This document shows, in pieces, positions 7,927 to 16,211 of a stretch of 64,000 bases of DNA (positions are counted from its first letter, which is position 1; each line of letters begins with the position of its first letter). The stretch lies in contig NZ_SWKK01000002.1 of assembly GCF_005144745.1 (NCBI RefSeq), positions 34,212 through 98,211 on the forward strand, written 5' to 3'. The position numbers and the translations under genes are program-made. The notes under the pieces were generated by a model that saw only the letters and a program-made list of their open reading frames with translations, did not search any database and was not told where the DNA came from. This DNA comes from Flavobacterium sp. ASW18X. Its GTDB lineage: Bacteria > Bacteroidota > Bacteroidia > Flavobacteriales > Flavobacteriaceae.

Positions 7927-8964
7927 ATGGAAACATTTTTAGGTATAGATTACCCAACACTGTGGTACTTGGTTGTTGGGCTTTTATTTTCGGGTTATGC
8001 CATTTTGGAGGGGTTTGATTATGGTGCAGGGGCATGGCATTTATTTTTAAGAAAAGATTTGAGTAGACGTATAGCAATAAATGCTATAGGACCACTTTGG
8101 GATGCCAATCAAGTATGGCTTATTATTGGAGCGGGAGCCTTATTTGCTGGCTTTCCGGTCATGTATGCCACTATGCTGTCTGCTATGTATGTACCCTTTA
8201 TGCTGTTTTTAATGTTTTTGGTCTTGCGGTCTGCTGCAATTAAATTTAGAAGTGCAGAAGAAATGCTTTGGTGGCGTAAAACTTGGGATGTTATTTATTG
8301 CGGTTCTAATACTGCCATAGCTTTTTTGTTAGGTGTTGTTCTGGGTAATGTGTTACAGGGTTTTGAACTTCATGAAAATCATGAATATAAAGGAGGGGCG
8401 TTTTTTACCTTTTTAAATCCATATGCCCTATTAGTAGGCTTAACAACGCTCTCAATATTTATGACGCAAGGAGCCATTTTCTTATTGCTAAAAACAGAAG
8501 GGAGACTGTATGCACGTTTTACCTTTTTATTAAAAAAGGCAATGATATTCTTTATACTAAGTTTTGTTTTTACTTCTTTTTATACGTTAATCTATTTGCC
8601 AGGGGTTGCAGATAAATTTAAGGAATTTCCTGTGTTTTTTATTCTGCCAGTAGCGGCGTTTTTAGCCGTAGCCAATGTGCCTAGATTGGTTTTCAAAAAG
8701 AAATACATGCAAGCTTTGATATTTACCTCTTTGACTATGGCATTTTTATTAATGTTAGTGGCTTTTCAAATGTATCCCGTTTTATTACCATCAACCATTA
8801 ATCCAGATTTTAGCGTTACTATTTATAATGCCGCATCTTCTCAAAAATCTTTAGGGATTATGCTCACTATTGTCCTCATAGGTGCACCATTACTAGCGTT
8901 TTACTTCCTTTTTCTATATAAAACTTTTAAGGGCAAAGTAAAGTTAGATGATACAAGCTATTAA
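7927..8964 (+). CDS. cydB: Cytochrome bd ubiquinol oxidase subunit II
   Basis: The 345-residue partner subunit of cydA, forming the heterodimer in the inner membrane. The N-terminal YAILEGFDYGAGAWHLFL segment and the GPLWDANQVWLI motif are diagnostic, and about eight or nine hydrophobic helices follow. It starts 10 bp after cydA, so the two are co-transcribed. No cydX-like frame was found directly after it; instead a new promoter region with a CRP/FNR-like palindrome precedes the next gene. Confidence 0.96.
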   Translation: METFLGIDYPTLWYLVVGLLFSGYAILEGFDYGAGAWHLFLRKDLSRRIAINAIGPLWDANQVWLIIGAGALFAGFPVMYATMLSAMYVPFMLFLMFLVLRSAAIKFRSAEEMLWWRKTWDVIYCGSNTAIAFLLGVVLGNVLQGFELHENHEYKGGAFFTFLNPYALLVGLTTLSIFMTQGAIFLLLKTEGRLYARFTFLLKKAMIFFILSFVFTSFYTLIYLPGVADKFKEFPVFFILPVAAFLAVANVPRLVFKKKYMQALIFTSLTMAFLLMLVAFQMYPVLLPSTINPDFSVTIYNAASSQKSLGIMLTIVLIGAPLLAFYFLFLYKTFKGKVKLDDTSY

Positions 8965-8971
8965 AGTTTAA

Positions 8972-8985
8972 GTGACTCAGGTTAC
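8972..8985. promoter_or_regulatory. CRP/FNR-like palindrome upstream of YeeE/YedE genes
   Basis: GTGACTCAGGTTAC fits GTnAC-N4-GTnAC. Its centre (8978.5) is 29.5 bp before a -7-like box TTTCTTTG (9008-9015), repeating the geometry seen at 934-977. Because that box covers the possible TTG start at 9013, the downstream ATG at 9031 is the better start for the gene. Confidence 0.5.
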
Positions 8986-9030
8986 GTTTAAGTTGGTTTA
9001 CATTTAGTTTCTTTGCTGAAAAATATATTG

Positions 9031-9588
9031 ATGGATATAATTTTAGCGCCATGGCCCTGGTATGTTTCTGGGCCATTAATTGCATTAACGATGGCCGTGC
9101 TTATACTACTGGGCAAAACCTTTGGTATGTCTTCTAACCTTAGAACCGTTTGTAGTATGGCAGGAGCTGGTAAAGCGGCTGATTTTTTTAAGTTTGATTG
9201 GAAAGCGCAACGTTGGAATCTTATTGTTGTATTGGGGGTGGCAATTGGAGGTTTTATTGCTCAGAACTATTTGAGCCCTGATAAAGCCGTAGCTATACAA
9301 CCAGAAATTATTACCCAATTAGAAGATTACGGTTTTAAAAGTGCAGGCAAAGCTTACATGCCTATGGAATTATTCAGTACAGAAGCTTTAACTAATGCTA
9401 AAATGTTGTTGTTACTAATACTAGGTGGTTTTTTAGTAGGTTTTGGGGCTAGATATGCTGGTGGGTGTACTTCTGGTCATGCAATTTCAGGACTAAGCAA
9501 CCTGCAGTTACCTTCTCTTATAGCAGTGATTGGTTTTTTTATTGGCGGCCTTTTTATGGTTCATATTTTGTTTCCCTTTATTTTTTAG
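9031..9588 (+). CDS. YeeE/YedE family sulfur transporter, first half
   Basis: An inner-membrane protein of 185 residues from the chosen ATG (MDIILAPWPWYVSG). It has about four or five hydrophobic helices and the GGCTSGHAISG motif with the conserved cysteine that relays thiosulfate or sulfane sulfur in YeeE (TsuA). In Bacteroidota the YeeE fold is commonly split over two genes, and the second half follows 3 bp later. Together they would import or move thiosulfate/sulfur species, fitting the persulfide dioxygenase and rhodanese genes nearby. An in-frame TTG at 9013 is rejected because it sits in the predicted promoter. Confidence 0.88.
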   Translation: MDIILAPWPWYVSGPLIALTMAVLILLGKTFGMSSNLRTVCSMAGAGKAADFFKFDWKAQRWNLIVVLGVAIGGFIAQNYLSPDKAVAIQPEIITQLEDYGFKSAGKAYMPMELFSTEALTNAKMLLLLILGGFLVGFGARYAGGCTSGHAISGLSNLQLPSLIAVIGFFIGGLFMVHILFPFIF

Positions 9589-9591
9589 TTG

Positions 9592-10005
9592 ATGCGAAGT
9601 GTACTTTATTTATTCGTTGGTATCTTTTTCGGTATCGTTCTTTTTAAGTCAGAAGCAGCTTCTTGGTTTCGTATATATGAAATGTTTCAGTTTGGCTCTT
9701 TTCATATGTATGGTATCATTGGTTCTGCCTTGGTATTAGGTATTATATTTATTCAAATTGTAAAACGGAGTAATTCAAAATCTATCTTTGGAGAAACCAT
9801 AGGTATTCAACCAAAAGAAAAATCTTTCTACAGATATGCCATTGGTGGCATATGCTTTGGATTGGGTTGGGCTTTGGCTGGTGCATGTCCTGGGCCAATG
9901 TACGTTTTAGTAGGAGCGGGTTACATACCTATTCTGGTAGTATTAGGGTCAGCAATTTTTGGTACGTTTATATATGGAGTGCTTAAAAGTAAATTACCGC
10001 ATTAA
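9592..10005 (+). CDS. YeeE/YedE family sulfur transporter, second half (DUF6691-like)
   Basis: A 137-residue inner-membrane protein with about four helices and the GACPGPMYVLVGAG motif, the second cysteine-containing signature of the YeeE/YedE fold. It starts at ATG 9592, three bases after the stop of the first half, so the two halves are almost certainly translated together and form one pore. An in-frame TTG at 9589 directly abuts the previous stop and is less likely. Substrate is inferred from family and context to be thiosulfate or a related sulfur species. Confidence 0.87.
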   Translation: MRSVLYLFVGIFFGIVLFKSEAASWFRIYEMFQFGSFHMYGIIGSALVLGIIFIQIVKRSNSKSIFGETIGIQPKEKSFYRYAIGGICFGLGWALAGACPGPMYVLVGAGYIPILVVLGSAIFGTFIYGVLKSKLPH

Positions 10006-10066
10006 AGATGTGTAGTTTACGGGAATTTTAACACAAATTGCCGATTAGGATTTTTACTACAAAAAA

Positions 10067-10108
10067 AAGGGGCTACTTTTGTTTCATTATAATACCAATC
10101 AGCCCCTT
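10067..10108 (+). promoter_or_regulatory. Promoter with flanking inverted repeat before response regulator
   Basis: A perfect -7 box TACTTTTG (10074-10081) lies between the arms of an 8-bp inverted repeat, AAGGGGCT (10067-10074) and AGCCCCTT (10101-10108). The second arm ends 3 bp before the ATG at 10112. A DNA-level operator seems likelier than an RNA hairpin, because transcription would begin after the first arm. Confidence 0.45.
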
Positions 10109-10111
10109 AGA

Positions 10112-10504
10112 ATGAAACTCGACATCTTTATCATTGATGATGACTTAGTATCCCAATTTGCTACAAGATATTGTATTGAACAATTTGGTGATTCTTTTGA
10201 TGTGTCTACTTGCAGTAGTGCAGAAGAAGGTTTAGAACGTTGTGCAACGTGGATAGAGGAGTATGGGAAACTACCAGATATTATTTTCCTTGACTTAATT
10301 ATGGGAGAGATGGACGGATGGGAATTTCTAGAACACTTAGAAAAGTTCTCTAACGGAGTAAAGATGCCTAAAGTTTACGTGTTATCTTCTTTCGTAAATT
10401 CTAAGGATAGAGAAAAGGCTAAGAAAAATCCAGTTATAGAGGGCTATTTTGATAAACCTTTAGCAAAAACCAGTTTGGCAAAGGTTTTTCAGAAAGCGTC
10501 TTAA
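10112..10504 (+). CDS. Single-domain response regulator
   Basis: A CheY-like receiver of 130 residues with no output domain. The acidic pocket IIDDD (9-11), phosphoacceptor D61 in FLDLIMGEMDGW, the switch Ser in VLSSF and the conserved Lys in FDKP are all present, so it should be phosphorylated. The start at 10112 was chosen because an earlier TTG overlaps the -7 box. No partner kinase is adjacent. Flavobacteria carry many such stand-alone receivers, often in phosphorelays; the output here is unknown. Confidence 0.88.
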   Translation: MKLDIFIIDDDLVSQFATRYCIEQFGDSFDVSTCSSAEEGLERCATWIEEYGKLPDIIFLDLIMGEMDGWEFLEHLEKFSNGVKMPKVYVLSSFVNSKDREKAKKNPVIEGYFDKPLAKTSLAKVFQKAS

Positions 10505-10610
10505 ATAGTGATTTAATTTATATATATTATACCTATTTTTATATACTATTAACTAAAGTCAGGAGTTTTAATTTCTTAAATTGATTCTAGACCCCCCGAA
10601 CTGACTAACT

Positions 10611-12251
10611 ATGAAATATGATCCAAAGACAAGTTTATTACTTGTTCTATTGTTGACAGTGTTTTCTTGTCAAAACGAAACTAATTTATTTGAGTCTGTC
10701 TCAGAAGATTTACCACTACCTCCTAAATTAGTCGTAGCGAACAATATTAAGGAGACTAGTGTGGATTTAACATGGTCTAAAGTAAATGCTAACAACCCCC
10801 TAGAATATGGTGTTTATTTAGATTCTGCTAAAATTGCTACGATTAAAGATACTTTTTTTGTTGTCCAGGGGCTACTCCCTATTACTGAATATCAAATAGG
10901 GATTTCTACAATTAAAAGTTCAATAAGTGAATCTAAGTCTACTTCAAATATTGTAATAAGAACTCTGGATAAACCAGACGAAGTTTCACCATCTATTCCT
11001 GATCAATTAGAATATATAAATGAAACATCTAATTCAATCGATTTAATTTGGAAAGCAGCAGAGGATAACGTTGAAGTTGTTGGGTACCGGGTATTTCAAA
11101 ATGATGCTATATTAGGTATAACAGACAAACTTACCTATGCTGTCAAAGACATAATACCAAATACAGAATATATTTTTAATGTAATGGCTTATGACGCTGC
11201 AGGCAATGCTTCCGAAAAGTCTCTAGACCTAGTTTACCAAAGAGTAGAACAAATTGATGAAACACCGCCTACTGCTCCAATGGATTTGTACGTTAAACAA
11301 AAAACAAAAAATTCTGTGTATCTAGAGTGGAAAGCATCATCAGATAATTCAGATAATGTGTCTTATAAAGTTTATCAGGACGATGTTTTCATTGCTCAAA
11401 CGAATGATATTTCCTATCAAATAGAAAATCTTGAACCAAATTCAACATACAGCTTCTCTGTTTCAGCAATAGACAATAATAATAATGAATCACCATTGAG
11501 TAATATTGTAAATGTTACAACAAATGCCATAGAGCCTGAAAGTAACAAAATACTACTTATAACTAAAACATCAGGTTATGACCATGGTACTCGCAGTGAA
11601 GTAAATGCCATGCTTAGTGATATTGCTTTAAAGTTAAATATGGAAATAACCTCGGATGATACTGGAGATGAATTAAATTCGATTGAAAATTTAAGTCAAT
11701 TTGATATTATATTTTTCTCAAATACAAGTGGTGATTTTTTAAATGAAGCGCAAAGAGCGGTAGTTGAATTGTATGCCTCGCAGGGGGGTGATTTTATTTC
11801 AAATCATGCAGCTAGTGATGCCTATGGGCATAGTACAGCCGAGACGGTTAATGGTAATGGTAAAGGTATTTGGGATTGGTATGCAGAAAATGTTACTGGT
11901 TGTAGTGTTAGAAATAACCCATATCATACAGCTAGTAATTATGAGGCAACCGTAGTTGTCCAAGTTGACAATATAGAACTTACTAAAGGAATAAATTTTC
12001 CTTGGCAGGATATTGAAGAATGGTATTATTGGGATGGCGGGTATTTAAATACGAATTTTGAGGAATTATTGCGTGTGTCAGAAACCGGAAGTGAATCGTA
12101 TGATAAACCCAGAATGACGTCTCAATATTATCTAAGAGCAGATGGTGGAATAAGTTTTTATACCGGTATGGGACATAGCAAAAATAAGTATCAGGATCCT
12201 GAGTTCACTTTGTTGATTGAGAACGCAATAAATTTTATGCTTCAAAATTAG
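10611..12251 (+). CDS. Lipoprotein with three Fn3 domains and a C-terminal ThuA domain
   Basis: A 546-residue exported protein. A lipobox (VFSC) near residue 20 predicts lipid anchoring. Three fibronectin type III domains follow (about 34-117, 122-213, 217-305), then a ThuA-like domain (about 312-546). The latter has the TKTSGYDHGTRSEV start, GGDFISNHAASDAYGH, PWQDIEEWYYWD and a terminal GHSKNKYQDPEF segment. ThuA domains have a glutamine-amidotransferase-like fold and occur in carbohydrate-related proteins of Bacteroidota, with activity mostly undefined. It lies between a response regulator and tRNA-Arg, just before the sulfosugar locus. A link to sugar use is only positional. Confidence 0.85.
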   Translation: MKYDPKTSLLLVLLLTVFSCQNETNLFESVSEDLPLPPKLVVANNIKETSVDLTWSKVNANNPLEYGVYLDSAKIATIKDTFFVVQGLLPITEYQIGISTIKSSISESKSTSNIVIRTLDKPDEVSPSIPDQLEYINETSNSIDLIWKAAEDNVEVVGYRVFQNDAILGITDKLTYAVKDIIPNTEYIFNVMAYDAAGNASEKSLDLVYQRVEQIDETPPTAPMDLYVKQKTKNSVYLEWKASSDNSDNVSYKVYQDDVFIAQTNDISYQIENLEPNSTYSFSVSAIDNNNNESPLSNIVNVTTNAIEPESNKILLITKTSGYDHGTRSEVNAMLSDIALKLNMEITSDDTGDELNSIENLSQFDIIFFSNTSGDFLNEAQRAVVELYASQGGDFISNHAASDAYGHSTAETVNGNGKGIWDWYAENVTGCSVRNNPYHTASNYEATVVVQVDNIELTKGINFPWQDIEEWYYWDGGYLNTNFEELLRVSETGSESYDKPRMTSQYYLRADGGISFYTGMGHSKNKYQDPEFTLLIENAINFMLQN

Positions 12252-12271
12252 GGAGGGTGTTATATAATTAG

Positions 12272-12343
12272 TAGCCCCGGCAAGAATCGAACTTGCATCT
12301 AAAGTTTAGGAAACTTCTATTCTATCCATTGAACTACGGGGCC
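12272..12343 (-). tRNA. tRNA-Arg (anticodon CCT)
   Basis: Read on the minus strand, the 72-nt sequence folds as a full cloverleaf: a 7-bp acceptor stem with a G-U first pair, a 4-bp D stem, a 5-bp anticodon stem with loop TTCCTAA, a short variable loop and a 5-bp T stem with TTCGATT. The anticodon CCT reads AGG codons for arginine. The discriminator base is A and no CCA is encoded. Confidence 0.93.
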
Positions 12344-12419
12344 TAATAGCAGACCGTAAAATTAAGAATACTTTTTTATTAGAGCTTACTTAAACCGATA
12401 CTATTAATTAAGGTGTTTG

Positions 12420-12437
12420 TATAGCTGTTAAGCTATA
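12420..12437. terminator. Possible hairpin after the symporter gene
   Basis: TATAGCT-GTTA-AGCTATA is a perfect 7-bp stem with a 4-nt loop, 8 bp beyond the stop of the leftward symporter gene. A T-rich run follows only on the plus strand, so for the symporter operon it is at best a weak terminator or an mRNA-end stabiliser. Confidence 0.3.
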
Positions 12438-12444
12438 TTTTGTT

Positions 12445-13989
12445 TTAATGAAATATAACATGCAAACCTGCTAACGAAAGCAACAAGACCAGTCCAAAAT
12501 AGGATATGGATTTAGAACCCGATTGTAATAAGGTTTTTAGGGGTACTAAAGTGGTTTTAGAAATAAAGAAAAGTAAACTAATACCAGAAACAATTACCCA
12601 CATGGCACGTACAAAATAATTCATGTCTGGGAGTATCGCTTTAAAAATAACCTGTAAGGTAAAGGTTCCAAAAAACACGTACAGTGCGGTATTGTGTTTT
12701 GGCTTAACCATAAAAACCGCAGAGCAAATTAATACTACTATTCCACAATTAATATAGTAACGTAGCTCATTTAACGTATGGGTAAAAGCAGCATCAGGAT
12801 TCGCAAATTTTAAATACAACAAGATAATGCCGATGAGAACACCAGAAAAGAATCCAAAAATAATAGCCCTTTTACCAGCTTTTACCATTTGCATATCTGT
12901 GGCGTCCTTTTTTAGGTAGCCTTTGTAAATATCTATGGAATATAGCGTAGCGAGCGAGTTAAAGGTGGAGTCAACAGTACTCATCAAAGAAGCAAATAGG
13001 GCGCAAAGTACAAGACCTTTGGCACCTAAAGGCAAATAGGTGTTAACCAGATAAGGAAAGGCCATGTCTGGATCTGCCAATCCGTTTTTACCCAATATAC
13101 CTACTAAAGCAATACCCGGAACCACTATGATTACTGCCATAACATACTTCATAATACCACCAACCATTAGGCCTATTTGAGCATGTTTTAAACTTTTAGC
13201 GGCTAAGGAGCGTTGTACTACAGATTGGTTGGCACACCAATAATTTATGTTAAGTAAGAAAAGACCAAATATATGAGTCCAGGGTAGTTTTTCATGAGTA
13301 GAAGGTAAATGCAAGTGCATTAACTCTGGGGTTTTTATGTACAATTGTTCCCAGCCTCCTAGATGATATATCGCCATAAACATTACAACAATACCACCGG
13401 TAAGTAAAATGCTAAACTGAATGATATCTGTACGGACAACTGCAGTTAATCCGCCTAAATAAGTGTAAACGGCAGAAAACAAACCTAAAAGTATAATTAG
13501 TATACTTATACGGATAATGCGGTCTGGGTGCAGCACCGCTAAATATTCTCCAAAAACAACGTCTGCAGCGTAAGCTCCCCAAAATAAAGCGGCTCCAATT
13601 GTTATGGTAGAGAAAAGTAAAATATTAGACAGCGAATATGCTAGGGCTACCTTGGCTCCCAATCTAGTTTTGATAAATTGGGTAATAGTAATAATCTTTT
13701 CTCTCAAATAATAAGGAACAAATATGAAAACGGCTAAAAGAATGCCTTGTACAGCGTTAATTTCTAAGCTGGCTTGTGCAATACCATAGAGGTACGCAGA
13801 ACCCATCATCCCTAAAAATTGATACCCTTGGATGTTCGTAGCAATGGTAGAAAAGGCGATGGAAGGCCAACGGAGACTTCTAGAACTTAAAAAATATTCT
13901 TCGCTAGTCACCTCCGTCTTCTGCCTACCTGTGATAGCAGCTACCATTACGGCAGCAAAATAGGCTATAACAATTACCAAGTCTATCAT
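12445..13989 (-). CDS. Sodium:solute symporter (SSS family, SGLT type)
   Basis: A 514-residue inner-membrane carrier with about 13-14 hydrophobic helices. The early TIATNIQGYQFLG and YYLREKIITITQFI segments and the YLGGLTAVVRTDIIQ stretch are typical of SGLT-like members, which take up sugars, inositol or sialic acid with sodium. It is the third gene of a leftward operon after the aldo-keto reductase and the flavin monooxygenase, 34 bp after the latter. By context it would carry the sulfosugar (or the released sugar) across the inner membrane. The substrate is inferred. Confidence 0.9.
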   Translation of the reverse strand: MIDLVIVIAYFAAVMVAAITGRQKTEVTSEEYFLSSRSLRWPSIAFSTIATNIQGYQFLGMMGSAYLYGIAQASLEINAVQGILLAVFIFVPYYLREKIITITQFIKTRLGAKVALAYSLSNILLFSTITIGAALFWGAYAADVVFGEYLAVLHPDRIIRISILIILLGLFSAVYTYLGGLTAVVRTDIIQFSILLTGGIVVMFMAIYHLGGWEQLYIKTPELMHLHLPSTHEKLPWTHIFGLFLLNINYWCANQSVVQRSLAAKSLKHAQIGLMVGGIMKYVMAVIIVVPGIALVGILGKNGLADPDMAFPYLVNTYLPLGAKGLVLCALFASLMSTVDSTFNSLATLYSIDIYKGYLKKDATDMQMVKAGKRAIIFGFFSGVLIGIILLYLKFANPDAAFTHTLNELRYYINCGIVVLICSAVFMVKPKHNTALYVFFGTFTLQVIFKAILPDMNYFVRAMWVIVSGISLLFFISKTTLVPLKTLLQSGSKSISYFGLVLLLSLAGLHVIFH

Positions 13990-14023
13990 TATCTTTTTGC
14001 TATACTACGTATTTAATTATCTT

Positions 14024-15178
14024 TTATATTCTTTTGCCCGCTGCTAAAGGTGTTAAAGGTTCAGTGTCACCAACCTTGCCTTGTTCTTTTAACAATGATA
14101 TTGTTTTTAAGTGCGGTAGCACAAGTTTGGCAAAATACTCACATTCTTGTTTGTGTGGGTAACCAGATAGGATAAAAGAACGTATACCCATATCCATATA
14201 CCTATTTAGCTTTGCTATTATCTGTTCTGGATTCCCTACTAGAGCAGCGCCACAACCAGAACGCGCCTTGCCAATACCTGTCCATAAATGTGGTTCAACG
14301 TAGCCATCGTCCTTAGACTGTTCGCGCATTTCTTTTTGTCTGCTCACACCGTAAGATTTCGCATCTAATGCTCTTTCTCTTATCTCGGTACCTTTGTCAA
14401 TATCTAATTTAGATAAAATACTATCTGCGTAGGCTCTTGCTTCTTCTTCTGTTTCTCTTACCACCACATGTACACGTAAACCAAAGTCAACTTTTCTATT
14501 GTAAGTTGCGGCTTTGTCGCTCATGTTTTGCATTAATCCACGTAGGTTTTCTTCCGTCTCTGGCCACATTAAGTAAACATCGCAATGTTCTGCGCATAGT
14601 TCTACAGCACTAGGAGAATACCCTCCAAAATATAGCATTGGCCCGCCATTTTGGTAAGGTTTAACAGGATTAGTAGGTAGCTTTAAGTTATAGAATTTAC
14701 CTTTAAAATCTATTTCTTCTTGTGTCCAAGCCTGCTTTAAAATCTGGATAACTTCCCTAGACCTTTGGTATCTATCCTCGGAAGATAAATCTTCCCCCGG
14801 TAAGTTAGAAGATATAATATTTATGGTAAGTCTTCCTTTTAATATATGGTCTATAGTAGCTAAGGTCCGTGCTAACATTGGTGGGTGTACCTCGCCACAG
14901 CGTATAGCTGCTAAAAGATTAATGTTTTCTGTCATAGGGGCTACTGCAGAAACAAAAGGTAGGGTGTCTTGCCCAACTTGGTAAGAAGAGGGGCAAAGAA
15001 TATTTCTAAATCCTAATTTATCTGCAGTTAAAAGTATGTCAGAGGTATTTTCCCAACTGCTTTTATATTCCATGCTTCTTTCGCCTAGATACCTATCGTC
15101 ACCATCACAAATGGGGGCAAACCAAGAGACCTCTGAACCTGTTAAATGTTCTGAACGAATTACAATTTTATTTTCCAT
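14024..15178 (-). CDS. LLM-class flavin-dependent monooxygenase, alkanesulfonate/sulfoquinovose monooxygenase type (SsuD/SmoC-like)
   Basis: A 384-residue bacterial luciferase-fold enzyme. The start at 15178 (MENKIVIRSE) was chosen over an upstream frame that runs into the neighbouring gene. The barrel contains ILKGRLTINIISS, LYFGGYSPSAVELCAEHCD and, near the C-terminus, ARSGCGAALVGNPEQI and FILSGYPH, the segments that in SsuD-type enzymes form the FMNH2 and sulfonate site. Such enzymes use FMNH2 and oxygen to turn C-SO3- into an aldehyde plus sulfite. It is flanked by an aldo-keto reductase and sugar symporter and lies near an FMN reductase and SusC/D. This suggests a sulfosugar such as sulfoquinovose rather than a simple alkanesulfonate. 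Confidence 0.87.
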   Translation of the reverse strand: MENKIVIRSEHLTGSEVSWFAPICDGDDRYLGERSMEYKSSWENTSDILLTADKLGFRNILCPSSYQVGQDTLPFVSAVAPMTENINLLAAIRCGEVHPPMLARTLATIDHILKGRLTINIISSNLPGEDLSSEDRYQRSREVIQILKQAWTQEEIDFKGKFYNLKLPTNPVKPYQNGGPMLYFGGYSPSAVELCAEHCDVYLMWPETEENLRGLMQNMSDKAATYNRKVDFGLRVHVVVRETEEEARAYADSILSKLDIDKGTEIRERALDAKSYGVSRQKEMREQSKDDGYVEPHLWTGIGKARSGCGAALVGNPEQIIAKLNRYMDMGIRSFILSGYPHKQECEYFAKLVLPHLKTISLLKEQGKVGDTEPLTPLAAGKRI

Positions 15179-15204
15179 TATCCTAAGTGGTTTTATAAAT
15201 CTTT

Positions 15205-16089
15205 TTAATCTATTTCTTTTCCTGTGGCAGCTTGCCATAGTACATACCAATCTTCTTTGGTTATGTTTATATCCATAGCTTCCTTAGCCTTTTGTAAGCG
15301 GGCTATTTTACTTGTACCCATAACAGGGACAATACCAGAAGGGTGTTTGGCTAACCATGCTAAAAGCAGTTGGTCTATGCTACAGTTGTAGTTAGAGCAT
15401 AACTGATTTAAAGTATTTTTTAGTGGTTTTAATGCAAAGGGTACTTCTTTGGCAAAAAGAGCGCCACCGCCTAGTGGTGACCAAGCAGTTGGCCTAAATC
15501 CCAATTGCATTGCCTGGGTTAAACTGCCATTGCTAAAAGCTTCTCTTTGCAATAGGGAAACTTCTATTTGGTTGGTGCATAAAGGGGTTAGTGTATTTAA
15601 GGATTCAAATTGTTTTTTTGTAAAATTAGAAACACCAAAAAAGCGAACTTTACCACTTTTACTTAAATCTGTAAAGGCTTCTGCAATTTCTTCTGGCTCC
15701 ATTAAATAATCTGGACGGTGTAATAGTAAAGTGTCTAAATAATCTGTATTTAAATTTTTCAAAGAAGTTTCTACAGAAGCTATAATATGGGCTTTGCTTA
15801 AGTCATAAGATTTAACTTTATGTTCGCTTCTATGTTCAGATATTAGCTTTATACCGCATTTTGTAGTTAACCTAAGTTGGCCACGTAGTGCTGAATTTTG
15901 CTTTAATACTTTTCCAAATTCGGCCTCAGTAGTGTAAGACCCGTAAATATCTGCATGGTCAAAATCAACTAAATCAATTTCTAAGCATTCTTTTATAAAG
16001 GAATCCATTTCCTTTGTAGCCATTTTTTGCCCCCATTGTCCTAGGCGCATTGTGCCTACAATTATGGATGAAATTGGGTAGTTTTTCAT
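15205..16089 (-). CDS. Aldo-keto reductase (SmoB-like candidate)
   Basis: A 294-residue NADP(H)-dependent reductase of the YdhF-like group. The catalytic tetrad is visible: D44 in FDHADIYG, Y49, K77 in TTKCGI and H124 in LLLHRPD. The C-terminal PVMGTSKIARLQKA segment binds the cofactor phosphate. It is the first gene of the leftward operon with the flavin monooxygenase and symporter, 26 bp ahead of the former. In the sulfo-SMO pathway an aldo-keto reductase reduces 6-oxo-glucose to glucose, and this gene is the natural candidate for that step. The specific activity is inferred from context. Confidence 0.88.
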   Translation of the reverse strand: MKNYPISSIIVGTMRLGQWGQKMATKEMDSFIKECLEIDLVDFDHADIYGSYTTEAEFGKVLKQNSALRGQLRLTTKCGIKLISEHRSEHKVKSYDLSKAHIIASVETSLKNLNTDYLDTLLLHRPDYLMEPEEIAEAFTDLSKSGKVRFFGVSNFTKKQFESLNTLTPLCTNQIEVSLLQREAFSNGSLTQAMQLGFRPTAWSPLGGGALFAKEVPFALKPLKNTLNQLCSNYNCSIDQLLLAWLAKHPSGIVPVMGTSKIARLQKAKEAMDINITKEDWYVLWQAATGKEID

Positions 16090-16139
16090 AGTATTAAATG
16101 CAATTATGAGGAGCCTAAAGTATAAAAATAATTTTAAAA

Positions 16140-16153
16140 TGAAAACGTTTACA
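16140..16153. promoter_or_regulatory. LacI-type operator between divergent sulfosugar operons
   Basis: TGAAAACGTTTACA, 13 of 14 positions of the palindrome TGTAAACGTTTACA. It lies 51 bp from the start of the leftward aldo-keto reductase and 59 bp from the start of the rightward FMN reductase, so one site can control both operons. Its 18-bp extension is identical to the site before the sulfite dehydrogenase. Confidence 0.72.
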
Positions 16154-16211
16154 TTTTTAAAATGTATTTTTGAACGTATTTATTTAAATAAAATGTAAAA
16201 AATTAAGCTAA

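Noticed and set aside
9013..9030. TTG start for the first YeeE/YedE gene
   Set aside because: It lies inside the predicted -7 promoter element; the ATG at 9031 gives the usual family N-terminus.
10079..10111. TTG start extending the response regulator
   Set aside because: It overlaps the -7 box; ATG 10112 gives a standard receiver start.
15179..15250. Longer N-terminus of the flavin monooxygenase overlapping the aldo-keto reductase gene
   Set aside because: The extra residues are basic and unlike the family; the ATG at 15178 is clean.
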